Below are positions 25,390-33,720 of a stretch of DNA of 64,000 nucleotides, one piece after another. Below the pieces are notes generated by a model. The model worked only from the letters and a program-made list of their open reading frames with translations, had not been told where the DNA came from and ran no database searches. Origin of the DNA: an uncultured Pseudoflavonifractor sp. (lineage in GTDB: Bacteria; Bacillota; Clostridia; Oscillospirales; Oscillospiraceae); NCBI RefSeq assembly GCF_944387805.1, contig NZ_CALXGI010000007.1, positions 1 through 64,000 on the forward strand, in the 5' to 3' direction. The position numbers were made by a program, and so were the translations under genes. Each line of letters begins with the position of its first letter. Positions within the stretch are counted from its first letter, which is position 1.

Positions 25390-26670
25390 TTACTGGGGAA
25401 GAGGGATGGAGATACTCAGCAGGAACAGATGGTCCTCGGCGCTGATGGTCAGGTGGCCGCCGTACTTCCTTACGGTGTAGCCGATGCTGCGGATGCCGAA
25501 GCCGTGGCTGCTCTTGTCCGCCTTGGTGGTGAGGGGCAGGCCGTTCTCAAAGCGGAGCGTACCCTCGAAGTAATTCTCAAACTGGATGAGCAGCAGGCCG
25601 CTCTTGCTCCACACCGACACGGCAATGGCCCGTTTCTCCGGGGCGGTCAGGCCGCTGACGCTCTCAATGGCGTTGTCAATGGCGTTGCCGAAGATGGTGT
25701 ATATGTCCACGTCGTCCAGGAAGGACAGCCGCCGCCCGTCGGCCATGCAGGTCATGGTGATCTGGTGGGCGCCGCAGTACAGGCTTTTTTCGGTGAGGAC
25801 CGTGTCCAGCACACGGCTGCCTGTCTCCAGCGTGGAGTCGTAAATCTGGATGGAGCGCTCAATCTCGGACAAGTGGGCCTCCCGCTGCTCCGCCGAGGAG
25901 ATGTTCCGCAGGGCGGCCACCTGGTGCTTCAGGTCGTGGCACTTGCGGTTGATGATGTCGATGGTCTCCCGGGTGAGCGCGTACTGCTCCTGCTGCTGGC
26001 GGGAGAGCTGCTGCTGGACCACCAGCTCCCGCTCCAGCCGGGAGCGGTTGCGCTGGTTGACCTGGCACCAGAACATGGACGTGCAGCAGAAGATACCGTA
26101 CAGGTGGCATACAATGCTGATGCCCGGGTTGCCCGCCGCCAGGGTCTGGGCCAACGTGCTGAGGAGCCAGACCACGGCCAACGTGCCGATGGAGGAGAAG
26201 AGAGTCTGGTGGACGTCCACATCATACCGGCCGCCGCTGGCCAGGCTCCGTCCGAAGAGGAAGTAGAGCAGAACAAAAATGGGGGGATAGATGAGAAAAT
26301 AGGCCAGGGACAGGCCGGGCGGTTTTTCCCAGGATGCGCCGGGGAGCAGAACCCGGATGATGGAGTAGACGGCGTAGGCGATGTGCTGGCAGGCGTACCC
26401 GCACACGCCGCAGTAGACGACATCGGTCACCGGCAGGTCGCAGCACAGCCACACCAGGCCGATGACCACCAGCAGCTCCAGCAGATAGCTGAAGGTGCCG
26501 TGGGGGATGAAGTAGGAGAGGGCCAGGGAGGCAGGAATGCCCAGGGTCAGCTTGAGCCACAGGTGGGGCCGCTTGGCCAGGGGGATGGCGAAGAGACCGC
26601 AGGCCAGCAGCAGATCCCGGGTCTGAACGGTCTGCTTGAGAAAATTGTCCAGCAGGTCGAGAAATTCCAT
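25390..26670 (-). CDS. GHKL sensor histidine kinase, AgrC-like
   Basis: 426 residues. The N-terminal half has about six membrane segments; a coiled region (about 215-250) leads into the kinase core. The phospho-acceptor is in NRKCHDLKHQ (about 255). The ATPase lacks a classical N-box but has IFGNAIDNAIES (about 336) and HGFGIRS (about 393), the GHKL form used by AgrC-type kinases. It starts directly after the stop of the response regulator gene, so the pair is an operon. No peptide pheromone gene is visible nearby. Confidence 0.9.
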   Translation of the reverse strand: MEFLDLLDNFLKQTVQTRDLLLACGLFAIPLAKRPHLWLKLTLGIPASLALSYFIPHGTFSYLLELLVVIGLVWLCCDLPVTDVVYCGVCGYACQHIAYAVYSIIRVLLPGASWEKPPGLSLAYFLIYPPIFVLLYFLFGRSLASGGRYDVDVHQTLFSSIGTLAVVWLLSTLAQTLAAGNPGISIVCHLYGIFCCTSMFWCQVNQRNRSRLERELVVQQQLSRQQQEQYALTRETIDIINRKCHDLKHQVAALRNISSAEQREAHLSEIERSIQIYDSTLETGSRVLDTVLTEKSLYCGAHQITMTCMADGRRLSFLDDVDIYTIFGNAIDNAIESVSGLTAPEKRAIAVSVWSKSGLLLIQFENYFEGTLRFENGLPLTTKADKSSHGFGIRSIGYTVRKYGGHLTISAEDHLFLLSISIPLPQ

Positions 26671-27384
26671 CTACCGGCCCCCCTTTCCGTAGTATTCGGT
26701 CACCGCCAGAAGAAATTCCTCCTTTTTCCGGCGGCTCATGAGCAGCTCGTCGCCTCCGGCCATGACCACACGGTCATTTTTGATGAGCTGGATGTGGCGC
26801 AGATTGACCAGATAGCCCTTGTTGCACCGGGCAAAGTGCTGCCCATCCAGCTCTTCCTCCAGCTCCTGGAGGGTGCCCCGCATGGTATATACCCCTTCGG
26901 CGGTGTGAATCTGGAGCCGGTGGTCCGCTACCTCTGCGTAGCGGATGTCCGCCGCGGAGATCTTCTGCATGCCCTCCCTGGTGGGGATCATCAGGCTCTT
27001 CTGAGCCCGGCTGTGAAGGTAGGAGAAGGCTTTTTTCAGCTTGACGGACAGGGAGAAGTAGTTCACCGGCTTGAGCATGAAGCCCAGGGCCTCCACCTCG
27101 TAGCCGCTGATGGCGTATTTGGCCATATTGGTGATGAAGAGGATTAGCACCTCGCTGTCCGTCTGGCGGATTTTCTGGGCGGCGGTCATGCCGTCCAGAT
27201 GGGGCATCTCAATGTCCAGAAGCAGCAGATCATAGATGGGACGGTACTCCTCCACCAGCTCCATGCCGTCGGGAAACCACTGGACTTCCAGTTCCTCCCC
27301 GTTTTCCCGGCCGTACCGGGCCAGGTATTCCTGCAGCTGTTGGGCACAGTCCTGATCATCCTCTGCAATGGCAACGCGAAACAC
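26671..27384 (-). CDS. LytTR-type response regulator
   Basis: 237 residues. The receiver domain starts VFRVAIAEDDQD, with the phospho-acceptor Asp in LLLDIEMPHLDGM (about 62) and the conserved Lys in MLKPVNY (about 110). The C-terminal LytTR DNA-binding domain (about 135-230) includes RYAEVADHRLQIHT and FARCNKGYLVNL. It uses a GTG start, set by AGGAGG six to seven bases upstream; an ATG 37 codons earlier lacks such a site. Transcribed with the kinase from a good promoter at 27453-27481. Confidence 0.9.
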   Translation of the reverse strand: MFRVAIAEDDQDCAQQLQEYLARYGRENGEELEVQWFPDGMELVEEYRPIYDLLLLDIEMPHLDGMTAAQKIRQTDSEVLILFITNMAKYAISGYEVEALGFMLKPVNYFSLSVKLKKAFSYLHSRAQKSLMIPTREGMQKISAADIRYAEVADHRLQIHTAEGVYTMRGTLQELEEELDGQHFARCNKGYLVNLRHIQLIKNDRVVMAGGDELLMSRRKKEEFLLAVTEYYGKGGR

Positions 27385-27452
27385 AGGTATCCTCCTCTCA
27401 GATGTCAGCGGAACATACGCCCTCCGGTGCAGAGGCGTTCCGTTTCCTTGAT

Positions 27453-27481
27453 ATTGTAGCAGAGGAAGCCTCTTATGTAAA
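27453..27481 (-). promoter_or_regulatory. Promoter of the first two-component operon
   Basis: On the minus strand: TTTACA, 17 bases, TACAAT, about 70 bases before the GTG start. Confidence 0.7.
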
Positions 27482-27498
27482 TGGTACCCAGACAAGGG

Positions 27499-27533
27499 AA
27501 AAGCCGCGGACGTCCATTTGGACGTCCGCGGCT
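27499..27533 (-). terminator. Terminator of the corrinoid protein gene
   Basis: A 14-bp perfect stem (27502-27515 with 27520-27533), loop of four, then TTTT when read on the minus strand. Confidence 0.85.
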
Positions 27534-27553
27534 ATAATATGTACTGAAAGAAG

Positions 27554-28198
27554 TTACTGGGCCAGAAGACCCACAGCGGCCTCGGCGGCAGTGGCGGCAT
27601 CGGGGGTATAGCAGTCTGCGCCGATGGACTCGCAGAAGGACTGTGTGACAGGGGCGCCGCCCACCATGATCTTCACCTGGTCCCGCTTGCCCTTCTGGGT
27701 AAAGTACTGCACCACGTTGCTCATCTCGGCCATAGTAGTGGTCAGCAGGGTGGAGCAGCATACCAGCTGGGCGTTGTGCTCCACGGCAGCCTCATAGAAC
27801 TGCTCGGGGGAGACGTCCACGCCCAGGTCGATCATCTCAATGCCCTTGCCCTCCATCATCATGCGGACCAGATTCTTGCCGATGTCGTGCAGATCGCCCT
27901 TGACGGTGCCGATGACAGCGGTGCCCTTGCTCTCCATACCGGTGGCGGCCAGCTGGGGCTTGATGAGGTCAATGCCGGCGTTCATGGCGCGGGCGGCAAC
28001 CAGAACCTCAGGGACAAAAATCTCGTTGTTCTTGAACTTCTCGCCTACCATGCCCATGCCCTCCAGAAGGGCCTCATTCAGAATGGTAAGCGCAGGAATG
28101 CCCTCCTCCAGGGCCTGGGTGACATACTGCTTCACAAGCTTGGCCTTGCCGATCTGCATGGAATCGCTGATTTGCTTAATCAGTTCGGACTGTGACAT
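27554..28198 (-). CDS. Methyltransferase corrinoid protein (B12-binding)
   Basis: 214 residues. An N-terminal helical cap (about 1-85) is followed by a Rossmann B12-binding domain with the cobalt-ligand motif GDLHDIGKN (about 101-109), then CCSTLLTTT and VGGAPVTQSF, as in MtbC/MtmC-type proteins. These carry a methyl group between a substrate-specific methyltransferase and a folate or CoM acceptor. No partner methyltransferase with a clear active site is adjacent. A GGGGGG ribosome site precedes the ATG. Confidence 0.9.
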   Translation of the reverse strand: MSQSELIKQISDSMQIGKAKLVKQYVTQALEEGIPALTILNEALLEGMGMVGEKFKNNEIFVPEVLVAARAMNAGIDLIKPQLAATGMESKGTAVIGTVKGDLHDIGKNLVRMMMEGKGIEMIDLGVDVSPEQFYEAAVEHNAQLVCCSTLLTTTMAEMSNVVQYFTQKGKRDQVKIMVGGAPVTQSFCESIGADCYTPDAATAAEAAVGLLAQ

Positions 28199-28375
28199 AA
28201 TAATCCCCCCGTATTTATAATCGCTGTCTCTTTGTACTTATAATATAAAAATAACGGAAAATCTTATATGAAAATTGTTTGCTTTTTGGGAAAAATATTT
28301 GTATTTATACCTGCCTGTTGACAGGAGGACATAAGAGTCCAGTTTTTCCACAGAAAACCAGGCTGGATGGGGAAC

Positions 28376-29551
28376 TCAGAACTTGTATACGGCGACCTGC
28401 TTGCCCATTCGCCGCAGGCAGTCGGACAGCTGGTCGGCAATCTGCATCTTCCGGTCAAATCCGATGGGCATACCGGCGGACTGGTGAGCCGGGTTGACCG
28501 CCCGGCCGATATACAGATTGATGTCGGTGGCCTCCTCAAAGAGCATCCGGGCGGCCAGGGAGGCGCCGTCCTTTTTATAGCCCCACTCAGCGTACCGGGC
28601 GTTGTCCCCCAGGCAGTCTGCGGCGTACTCCACCACCCTGCCCAGGGTGATCACCCCCTCGGTGACCAGATCCACCCCCTCCAGTTTTGCGGTGGGCGGG
28701 ATTTCCGGGTCCACGTAGACGGGCAGGGTGGTGTCCAGCTCCCGGCCCAGGTGCCGGGCCGCCAGGGCGGAGGTGGTGCCTCCGGAGACAATGTGCTTGC
28801 CCGGCTGGGCGAAAAAGGCGGTGAGCATGGTCTCCTCATCGTCCGGGTCCCTGGAGGGGCCCAGCATCAAATTGACGGTCTGCCGCCGCCGGAGCCGGAC
28901 GGTGCACACCGTGGTGTCGTCCCCGGGCCGCCCGCCGTAGAGCCGCCTGCATTCCCCGGTCAGAAGGGAGGACACGGTCTTGGCGGTGGCGCGGGGGTCG
29001 TACATGGTCTCAAGGAACTGGCCGATGGCCCACCGATCCCATGTCAGGTCCAGCACCGGCCCCACGCTGGCGTGGAGGGCCCCGTCGCTGAAGGCCACAA
29101 AGGTATCGTTCTCTTGAAGCGCCAGGCTGGCCTGGCAGATCTTCTTGCCGCCAATCTCCACCATGTCCTGGGGATAGGCGTAAGGGCGGCCGTCCCGGAG
29201 AAGGATGACGTGGGGGTTGTCGTACTGGATAATCTGGGCTGTCCTGCCGCCTTCAAAGCGCAGGATGGTAAAAGTGGAGTAGGCCACCTGCCGCTCCGAG
29301 CACACAGGCAGGGTGGCGGCGATGGTATCCACGCAGTCGGCCAGGAACAGACCGTTGGCCATCATAGTGGAGATGATTTTGGCCGTCAGGGTGGAGAGAA
29401 TGCTGGCCTTTACTCCCGAGCCCAGCCCGTCGGCCAGTACCGCCACCAGGCTGCCGTCCCCGCCGTCCACAATCTCCACGTGGTCGCCGCACAGCTGCTC
29501 GCCGAATTTGTTCAGGCTCACATAGCCCACATCGGGAATCAGTTCACTCAT
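28376..29551 (-). CDS. SpoIIE-type PP2C serine phosphatase
   Basis: 391 residues. The N-terminal PP2C domain has ADGLGSGVKA (about 40), FSDGALHASVG (about 156) and GDDTTVCTVRL (about 208), which place the manganese-binding aspartates. A second domain (about 230-391) has ISGG-like HIVSGGTTSALAAR and is often seen behind SpoIIE-like phosphatases near hydrogenase sensors. The start overlaps the end of the hydrogenase-like gene by eight bases. In related clusters (hfs type) the pair links redox sensing to protein dephosphorylation; that role is inferred here. Confidence 0.85.
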   Translation of the reverse strand: MSELIPDVGYVSLNKFGEQLCGDHVEIVDGGDGSLVAVLADGLGSGVKASILSTLTAKIISTMMANGLFLADCVDTIAATLPVCSERQVAYSTFTILRFEGGRTAQIIQYDNPHVILLRDGRPYAYPQDMVEIGGKKICQASLALQENDTFVAFSDGALHASVGPVLDLTWDRWAIGQFLETMYDPRATAKTVSSLLTGECRRLYGGRPGDDTTVCTVRLRRRQTVNLMLGPSRDPDDEETMLTAFFAQPGKHIVSGGTTSALAARHLGRELDTTLPVYVDPEIPPTAKLEGVDLVTEGVITLGRVVEYAADCLGDNARYAEWGYKKDGASLAARMLFEEATDINLYIGRAVNPAHQSAGMPIGFDRKMQIADQLSDCLRRMGKQVAVYKF

Positions 29552-31217
29552 GGCCCAGGCTCTCCTTCAGCTTGGTAAGGGCCACCTTGGTCTCTGCCGC
29601 CGTCTCGCCCAGCAGGGAGGCAATCTCCTGGACGGTGCGCATCTGCTTGGCGATGACCTTGTCCGCCACCTCCAGTGTGATGGCGTTCACCGCCTCCCGG
29701 TGCTCCCGCTCCCGCTGCTCGGAGGTGATGTCCCGCATGATGCAGATGAGGATGCGGTAGTCCTCGTCATAAGTGACCATCTGCTCCACGTATTTGTCGT
29801 AGTCCTTGAGGTAGAGGCATTTCTGATGGCAGGGACGGCCTATTTGGAGGGTCTCTGTGTAGACCTCCGGCGCCAGCAGGCCGCCGGGCTGGGCGCCCTT
29901 CAGCTCCTCCGGCCCGGCCCCCAGCAGGCGGCAGGCCGCGTCGTTGACCTGCTGGATGACCAGAGCGCCGTCAAAGACCACAATGGCGTTGGGGGTGTTC
30001 TGGATGATGTGGTCGGAGAAGGATTCGGCCCGCTCCTTTAGGTAGGGCAGGCACATGGTGATGTCGGCCTTGCCCGCCAGCACGGCGGCCGCCTTTTCCC
30101 GGCAGGTGTCGTACCCGCAGGTGCCGCAGTTGAGCTCGTCGGAGGGGCGGGTCTTGCCCATCTGCCGCAGTACCTCCTCAATGGCGGCGCTGCCCGGCTT
30201 GACCTGGCCGGTGAGCAGCAGGGGGAAGCGTTTGTTCATCTTCTCCGGCGGCAGAGGCTCAAAGGGAAAATCAGCGGGGCCGGCGTACCGGTCCACCGTG
30301 ACAAAGTCCCGCACCGCCGCCCGCCGGTTTCTGCCCATGGCCGGGCCGCCGATGCAGCTGCCGGGGCAGGCGGACATCTCGATGAAGCACTTGCCCATCC
30401 GGCCCTCGGCGATGTCCCGCAGGGCGGTGATGCAGTTGTCGATGCCGTCCACCGCCAGGTAGGCGTAGTCCGGGTTCCGCTCTGCCATGGTGCGCAGAAT
30501 GCCGCCGGTGGTGGGGAAGAGCCGGGCCCGGCTCTCCTGGTTGCCGTCGGTTCCCGCCTCAAGGGTCACTCCCGCCTGCTCCAGCCAGGCGGACAGCTCC
30601 TCAAAGGTGAGCACGCAGTCCACAATGCCGGGGTAGGCCTCGGCCTCGTCCTTTTTGGAGATGCAGGGGCCGATGAACACGGTGCGGCACCCGGGGTGCC
30701 GCCGCTTCAGGTCCCGGCAGTGGGCCTGCATGGGGGACACTACCTTGGCCAGGGCGGGCAGTGCCTCGGGAAAGTACTTCTGCACCAGCAGATTTACCGT
30801 GTGGCAGCAGGTGGAGATGATGACCTGCTGCTCTCCGGCGGCGGCGAGGCGCTCGTACTCGGTCTTGACCATGGTGGCCCCCAGGGCGGTCTCCTCGGCC
30901 CCGGCAAAACCCAGCTGCTTGAGCGCTGTCTCCATGGAGGAGATGGTCACGCCCTCCCAGGCCGCTACAAAGGATGGGGCCACGCTGGCGTACACCGGCG
31001 CGCTGCCGGCGAGCAGGGCCCGGGCGGCGGGCAGGTCGTCCCGCACCTCCTTGGCGTTCTGGGGACAGGCCACAAAGCACCGGCCGCAGAGGATGCACTC
31101 ATCGGGCACAATGTTGGCCTGGTGGTCGGAAAACCGGATGGACTTGACCGGACAGTTGCGGATGCACTTGTAGCAGTTCTTGCAGTTGGACTTTTTCAGC
31201 CTGATGTAGTCGTCCAT
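29544..31217 (-). CDS. FeFe-hydrogenase-like PAS sensor (HydS / HfsB type)
   Basis: 557 residues. Two ferredoxin clusters at the N-terminus (CKNCYKCIRNC, CILCGRCFVAC) precede an H-cluster domain with modified motifs: STCCHT for TSCCP (about 136), GPCISKKDEA (about 181) and SACPGSCIGG (about 283). A further cluster domain (CGTCGYDTC, about 366), a PAS domain (about 400-490) and a C-terminal helix follow. Such group C hydrogenases are regarded as H2 or redox sensors, not bulk producers. The start (MDDYIRLKKS) is set by GGAGG; own consensus promoter upstream. Confidence 0.88.
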   Translation of the reverse strand: MDDYIRLKKSNCKNCYKCIRNCPVKSIRFSDHQANIVPDECILCGRCFVACPQNAKEVRDDLPAARALLAGSAPVYASVAPSFVAAWEGVTISSMETALKQLGFAGAEETALGATMVKTEYERLAAAGEQQVIISTCCHTVNLLVQKYFPEALPALAKVVSPMQAHCRDLKRRHPGCRTVFIGPCISKKDEAEAYPGIVDCVLTFEELSAWLEQAGVTLEAGTDGNQESRARLFPTTGGILRTMAERNPDYAYLAVDGIDNCITALRDIAEGRMGKCFIEMSACPGSCIGGPAMGRNRRAAVRDFVTVDRYAGPADFPFEPLPPEKMNKRFPLLLTGQVKPGSAAIEEVLRQMGKTRPSDELNCGTCGYDTCREKAAAVLAGKADITMCLPYLKERAESFSDHIIQNTPNAIVVFDGALVIQQVNDAACRLLGAGPEELKGAQPGGLLAPEVYTETLQIGRPCHQKCLYLKDYDKYVEQMVTYDEDYRILICIMRDITSEQREREHREAVNAITLEVADKVIAKQMRTVQEIASLLGETAAETKVALTKLKESLGHE

Positions 31218-31248
31218 AAGCGCGCCTCCGTCATTTTTTATATTTTTA

Positions 31249-31277
31249 AGTATATCGGGGGAGAGGGCGGCTGTCAA
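31249..31277 (-). promoter_or_regulatory. Promoter of the hydrogenase-sensor operon
   Basis: On the minus strand: TTGACA, 17 bases, TATACT, about 30 bases before the start codon. Near consensus. Confidence 0.82.
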
Positions 31278-31384
31278 TCTGTCCCGCCGCGCCGCCCGAG
31301 CAGACCCGCCGGGGATTCCGGTGCGCTCCGTGTTCCCGTCCGGCTGGGCGCGCATTTTTTGTGCGGCAGACGGAAAAATAATCC

Positions 31385-31413
31385 TTGCCAAAGGGGCGGT
31401 TGTGCCCTAATAT
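31385..31413 (+). promoter_or_regulatory. Promoter of the M3 peptidase gene
   Basis: TTGCCA, 17 bases, TAATAT, about 60 bases before the start codon. Confidence 0.55.
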
Positions 31414-31473
31414 GGAGTTTGGGCCCTCTGCTGTCCAGTGCGGGGAGGGCGCCGTGGAAAGGAGCAAGAGAAA

Positions 31474-33174
31474 ATGAAATTTTCCGATATGACCTATACC
31501 CGGCCTGACCTGGAGGCCGCCAAGGCCACCATCAGCGCCTGTACAGAAGCGCTGAAAGGGGCGAAGTCCTATGAGGAGGCCAAGACTGCCTTCCTGAAGA
31601 TGCAGGAGCTGCAGAGTCACCTCTATACTGCGGATACCCTGTCCTATGTCCGACACACCATTGATACCCGTGACGCCTTCTACGACGAGGAGGCCCGCTT
31701 CATGGCCGAGCACCTGCCCCTCCTGCAGGAGGTGCAGCAGGCGTTCCAGAAGGCTCTGCTGGCCTCTCCCTTCCGGCCGGACTTTGAGGCGGAGTACGGC
31801 GGGCTGTTCCTGAAAAACATGGAGATGGAGCTCAAGACCTTCATCCCCTCCATCGTGCCCCAGATGCAGCGGGAAAACGCCCTGACGCTGGACTATGCCA
31901 AGCTCATCGCCTCCGCCCAGATCCCCTTTGAGGGAGGCGTGTACACCCTGTCCCAGCTGACCCCCTTCAAGCAGGACCCGGACGACGGCCGCCGCCGGGC
32001 CGCCTGGGAGGCGGAGGGCAACTTCTATCTGGAGCACGGCAAGGAGCTGGACGCCCTCTATGACGAGCTGGTCCAGGTCCGCACCCGCCAGGCCCGGGAG
32101 ATGGGCTACGACAACTACGTGGAGCTGGGATACTACCGCATGAGCCGCAACAGCTATACCAAGGAGGACGTGGAGAAGTTCCGCGCCGCCGTGGTGAAGT
32201 ACCTGGTGCCTGCGGCGGAGCAGGTGGTGAAGGCTCAGGCCAAGCGGCTGGGCAAGGAGTATCCCCTGAATTTTGCCGACGCCGCCCTCTTCTACCGCAC
32301 GGGCAACGCAGTGCCCCAGGGCGGCCCCGACGATATCCTGGCCCAGGGCGTGGGCTTCTATCACGATCTGTCCCCTGAGACGGCGGAGTTCATCGACTTT
32401 ATGATGGACGGGGAGCTGATGGACGTGCTCTCCCGCACCGGCAAGGCCGGCGGCGGCTACTGCACCGATATCCCGGATTACCACTGCCCCTTCATCTTCG
32501 CCAACTTCAACGGCACTCAGGGGGACGTGGAGGTCATGACCCACGAGGCGGGCCACGCTTTTGCCGCCTATGTGGCCCGGGACATGGTGCCCATGGAGAA
32601 CCACAGCCCCACCTATGAGTCCTGCGAGATCCACTCCATGTCCATGGAGTTCTTTGCCTGGCCCTGGTCGGAGAAGTTCTTCGGGCCCCAGGCGGACAAG
32701 TTCCGCTACAAGCACCTGGCCGACGCCATTACCTTCATCCCCTACGGCACCATGGTGGACCACTTCCAGCACATTGTGTACGAGAACCCGGACATGACCC
32801 CTGCCCAGCGCCACGAGGCGTGGAAGGAGCTGCTGAGCACTTATATGCCCTGGATGAAGCTGGGGGAGATCCCCTTCTACGGCGACGCCAGGGGCTGGCA
32901 GCGCCAGAGCCACATTTACGAGCGGCCCTTCTACTATATTGACTACTGCCTGGCCCAGACGGTGGCCCTGGAGTTCTGGAACCTGATGCAGACCGACCGT
33001 TCCGGCGCCTGGCAGCGGTACCTGGGCCTGGTGAAGCTGGCGGGCACCCGCACCTTTACCGAGCTGGTGGCCTCCGCCGGGCTGGACACCCCCTTTGGGG
33101 ACGACGCCCTGCGCACCGTCTCCGCCGCCGCCCTCCGGTGGCTGGAGCAGGTGGACCCCACCGCCCTGGCCTGA
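31474..33174 (+). CDS. M3 family oligoendopeptidase (PepF-like)
   Basis: 566 residues of the M3B type. The zinc motif HEAGH occurs in EVMTHEAGHAFAAY (about 358), and the third ligand Glu lies in SCEIHSMSMEFF. No signal peptide, so it acts on peptides in the cytoplasm. The ATG at 31474 (MKFSDMTYTRPD) is preferred over one 12 codons upstream: GGAG lies at the right distance. It is monocistronic, between the divergent hydrogenase sensor and the XRE gene. Confidence 0.92.
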   Translation: MKFSDMTYTRPDLEAAKATISACTEALKGAKSYEEAKTAFLKMQELQSHLYTADTLSYVRHTIDTRDAFYDEEARFMAEHLPLLQEVQQAFQKALLASPFRPDFEAEYGGLFLKNMEMELKTFIPSIVPQMQRENALTLDYAKLIASAQIPFEGGVYTLSQLTPFKQDPDDGRRRAAWEAEGNFYLEHGKELDALYDELVQVRTRQAREMGYDNYVELGYYRMSRNSYTKEDVEKFRAAVVKYLVPAAEQVVKAQAKRLGKEYPLNFADAALFYRTGNAVPQGGPDDILAQGVGFYHDLSPETAEFIDFMMDGELMDVLSRTGKAGGGYCTDIPDYHCPFIFANFNGTQGDVEVMTHEAGHAFAAYVARDMVPMENHSPTYESCEIHSMSMEFFAWPWSEKFFGPQADKFRYKHLADAITFIPYGTMVDHFQHIVYENPDMTPAQRHEAWKELLSTYMPWMKLGEIPFYGDARGWQRQSHIYERPFYYIDYCLAQTVALEFWNLMQTDRSGAWQRYLGLVKLAGTRTFTELVASAGLDTPFGDDALRTVSAAALRWLEQVDPTALA

Positions 33175-33195
33175 ACTCTGTCTGAAGCCCATGAG

Positions 33196-33222
33196 CGCCC
33201 GCCGCGAAAACCGCGGCGGGCG
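33196..33222 (+). terminator. Probable terminator of the M3 peptidase gene
   Basis: An 11-bp GC stem (33196-33206 with 33212-33222), loop of five, followed only by TTCTGT. Confidence 0.6.
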
Positions 33223-33320
33223 TTCTGTATATCCCGGGGGAGAAGGGGCCATAACAAAACCGGCCTGCCTGCTGTAAAAAGAGCTTGCAGTTTTGACCGT
33301 TCTGTCATACACTAATTTTG

Positions 33321-33356
33321 CAACTTGTTAAGTTATAAAATTATACTTTTAAGTTG
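33321..33356. promoter_or_regulatory. Nested palindrome upstream of the XRE gene
   Basis: Outer arms CAACTT and AAGTTG enclose an inner TATAA-AA-TTATA, with nearly the same centre. This AT-rich island lies about 45 bases before the XRE start, with a TATACT box at 33380-33385 downstream. It is a candidate operator for the XRE protein. Confidence 0.45.
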
Positions 33357-33400
33357 TGGCTTAAATCATATCGGAAAAGTATACTATACAGGGTGATAGC

Positions 33401-33628
33401 ATGCGGAAGGAGCAGAGTCAGAAATACAAATATCTGGGACTGAACATCGCGTATTACCGGAAGGAGCGGGGGCTCTCCCAGAGTCGTCTGGCCGAGCGGA
33501 TCAACGTCAGCCGCACCCACATGAGCCGGATTGAGACCGCCGACTGTGCCGTGTCCCTGGACGTGGTCTTTGCCATCTGCGACGCCCTGGAGGTGCCGCC
33601 GGAGAAGCTGTTTGCCTTCCGGATGTAA
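33401..33628 (+). CDS. XRE-family helix-turn-helix regulator
   Basis: 75 residues, a single HTH_3 domain: LGLNIAYYRKERGLSQSRLA, then RTHMSRIET as the recognition helix. The domain fills the whole protein, so no ligand domain is present. No terminator separates it from the flavodiiron fusion 92 bases downstream, so it may be co-transcribed with that gene and control it, for example in response to oxygen. This link is inferred from position. Confidence 0.85.
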   Translation: MRKEQSQKYKYLGLNIAYYRKERGLSQSRLAERINVSRTHMSRIETADCAVSLDVVFAICDALEVPPEKLFAFRM

Positions 33629-33720
33629 TATCCAAAGCAATGAGAGCATTCTGTGCGCAAGCACTGAGAAAACAGAGAAGTTACCGCCCCCCAACGGAGC
33701 AAGAGAAAGGACGATGAAAC

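Noticed and set aside
31246..33312. A 688-codon minus-strand open frame across the M3 peptidase gene
   Set aside because: The plus strand encodes the zinc motif HEAGH and has a ribosome site; the minus frame has neither and runs through the divergent promoter region.
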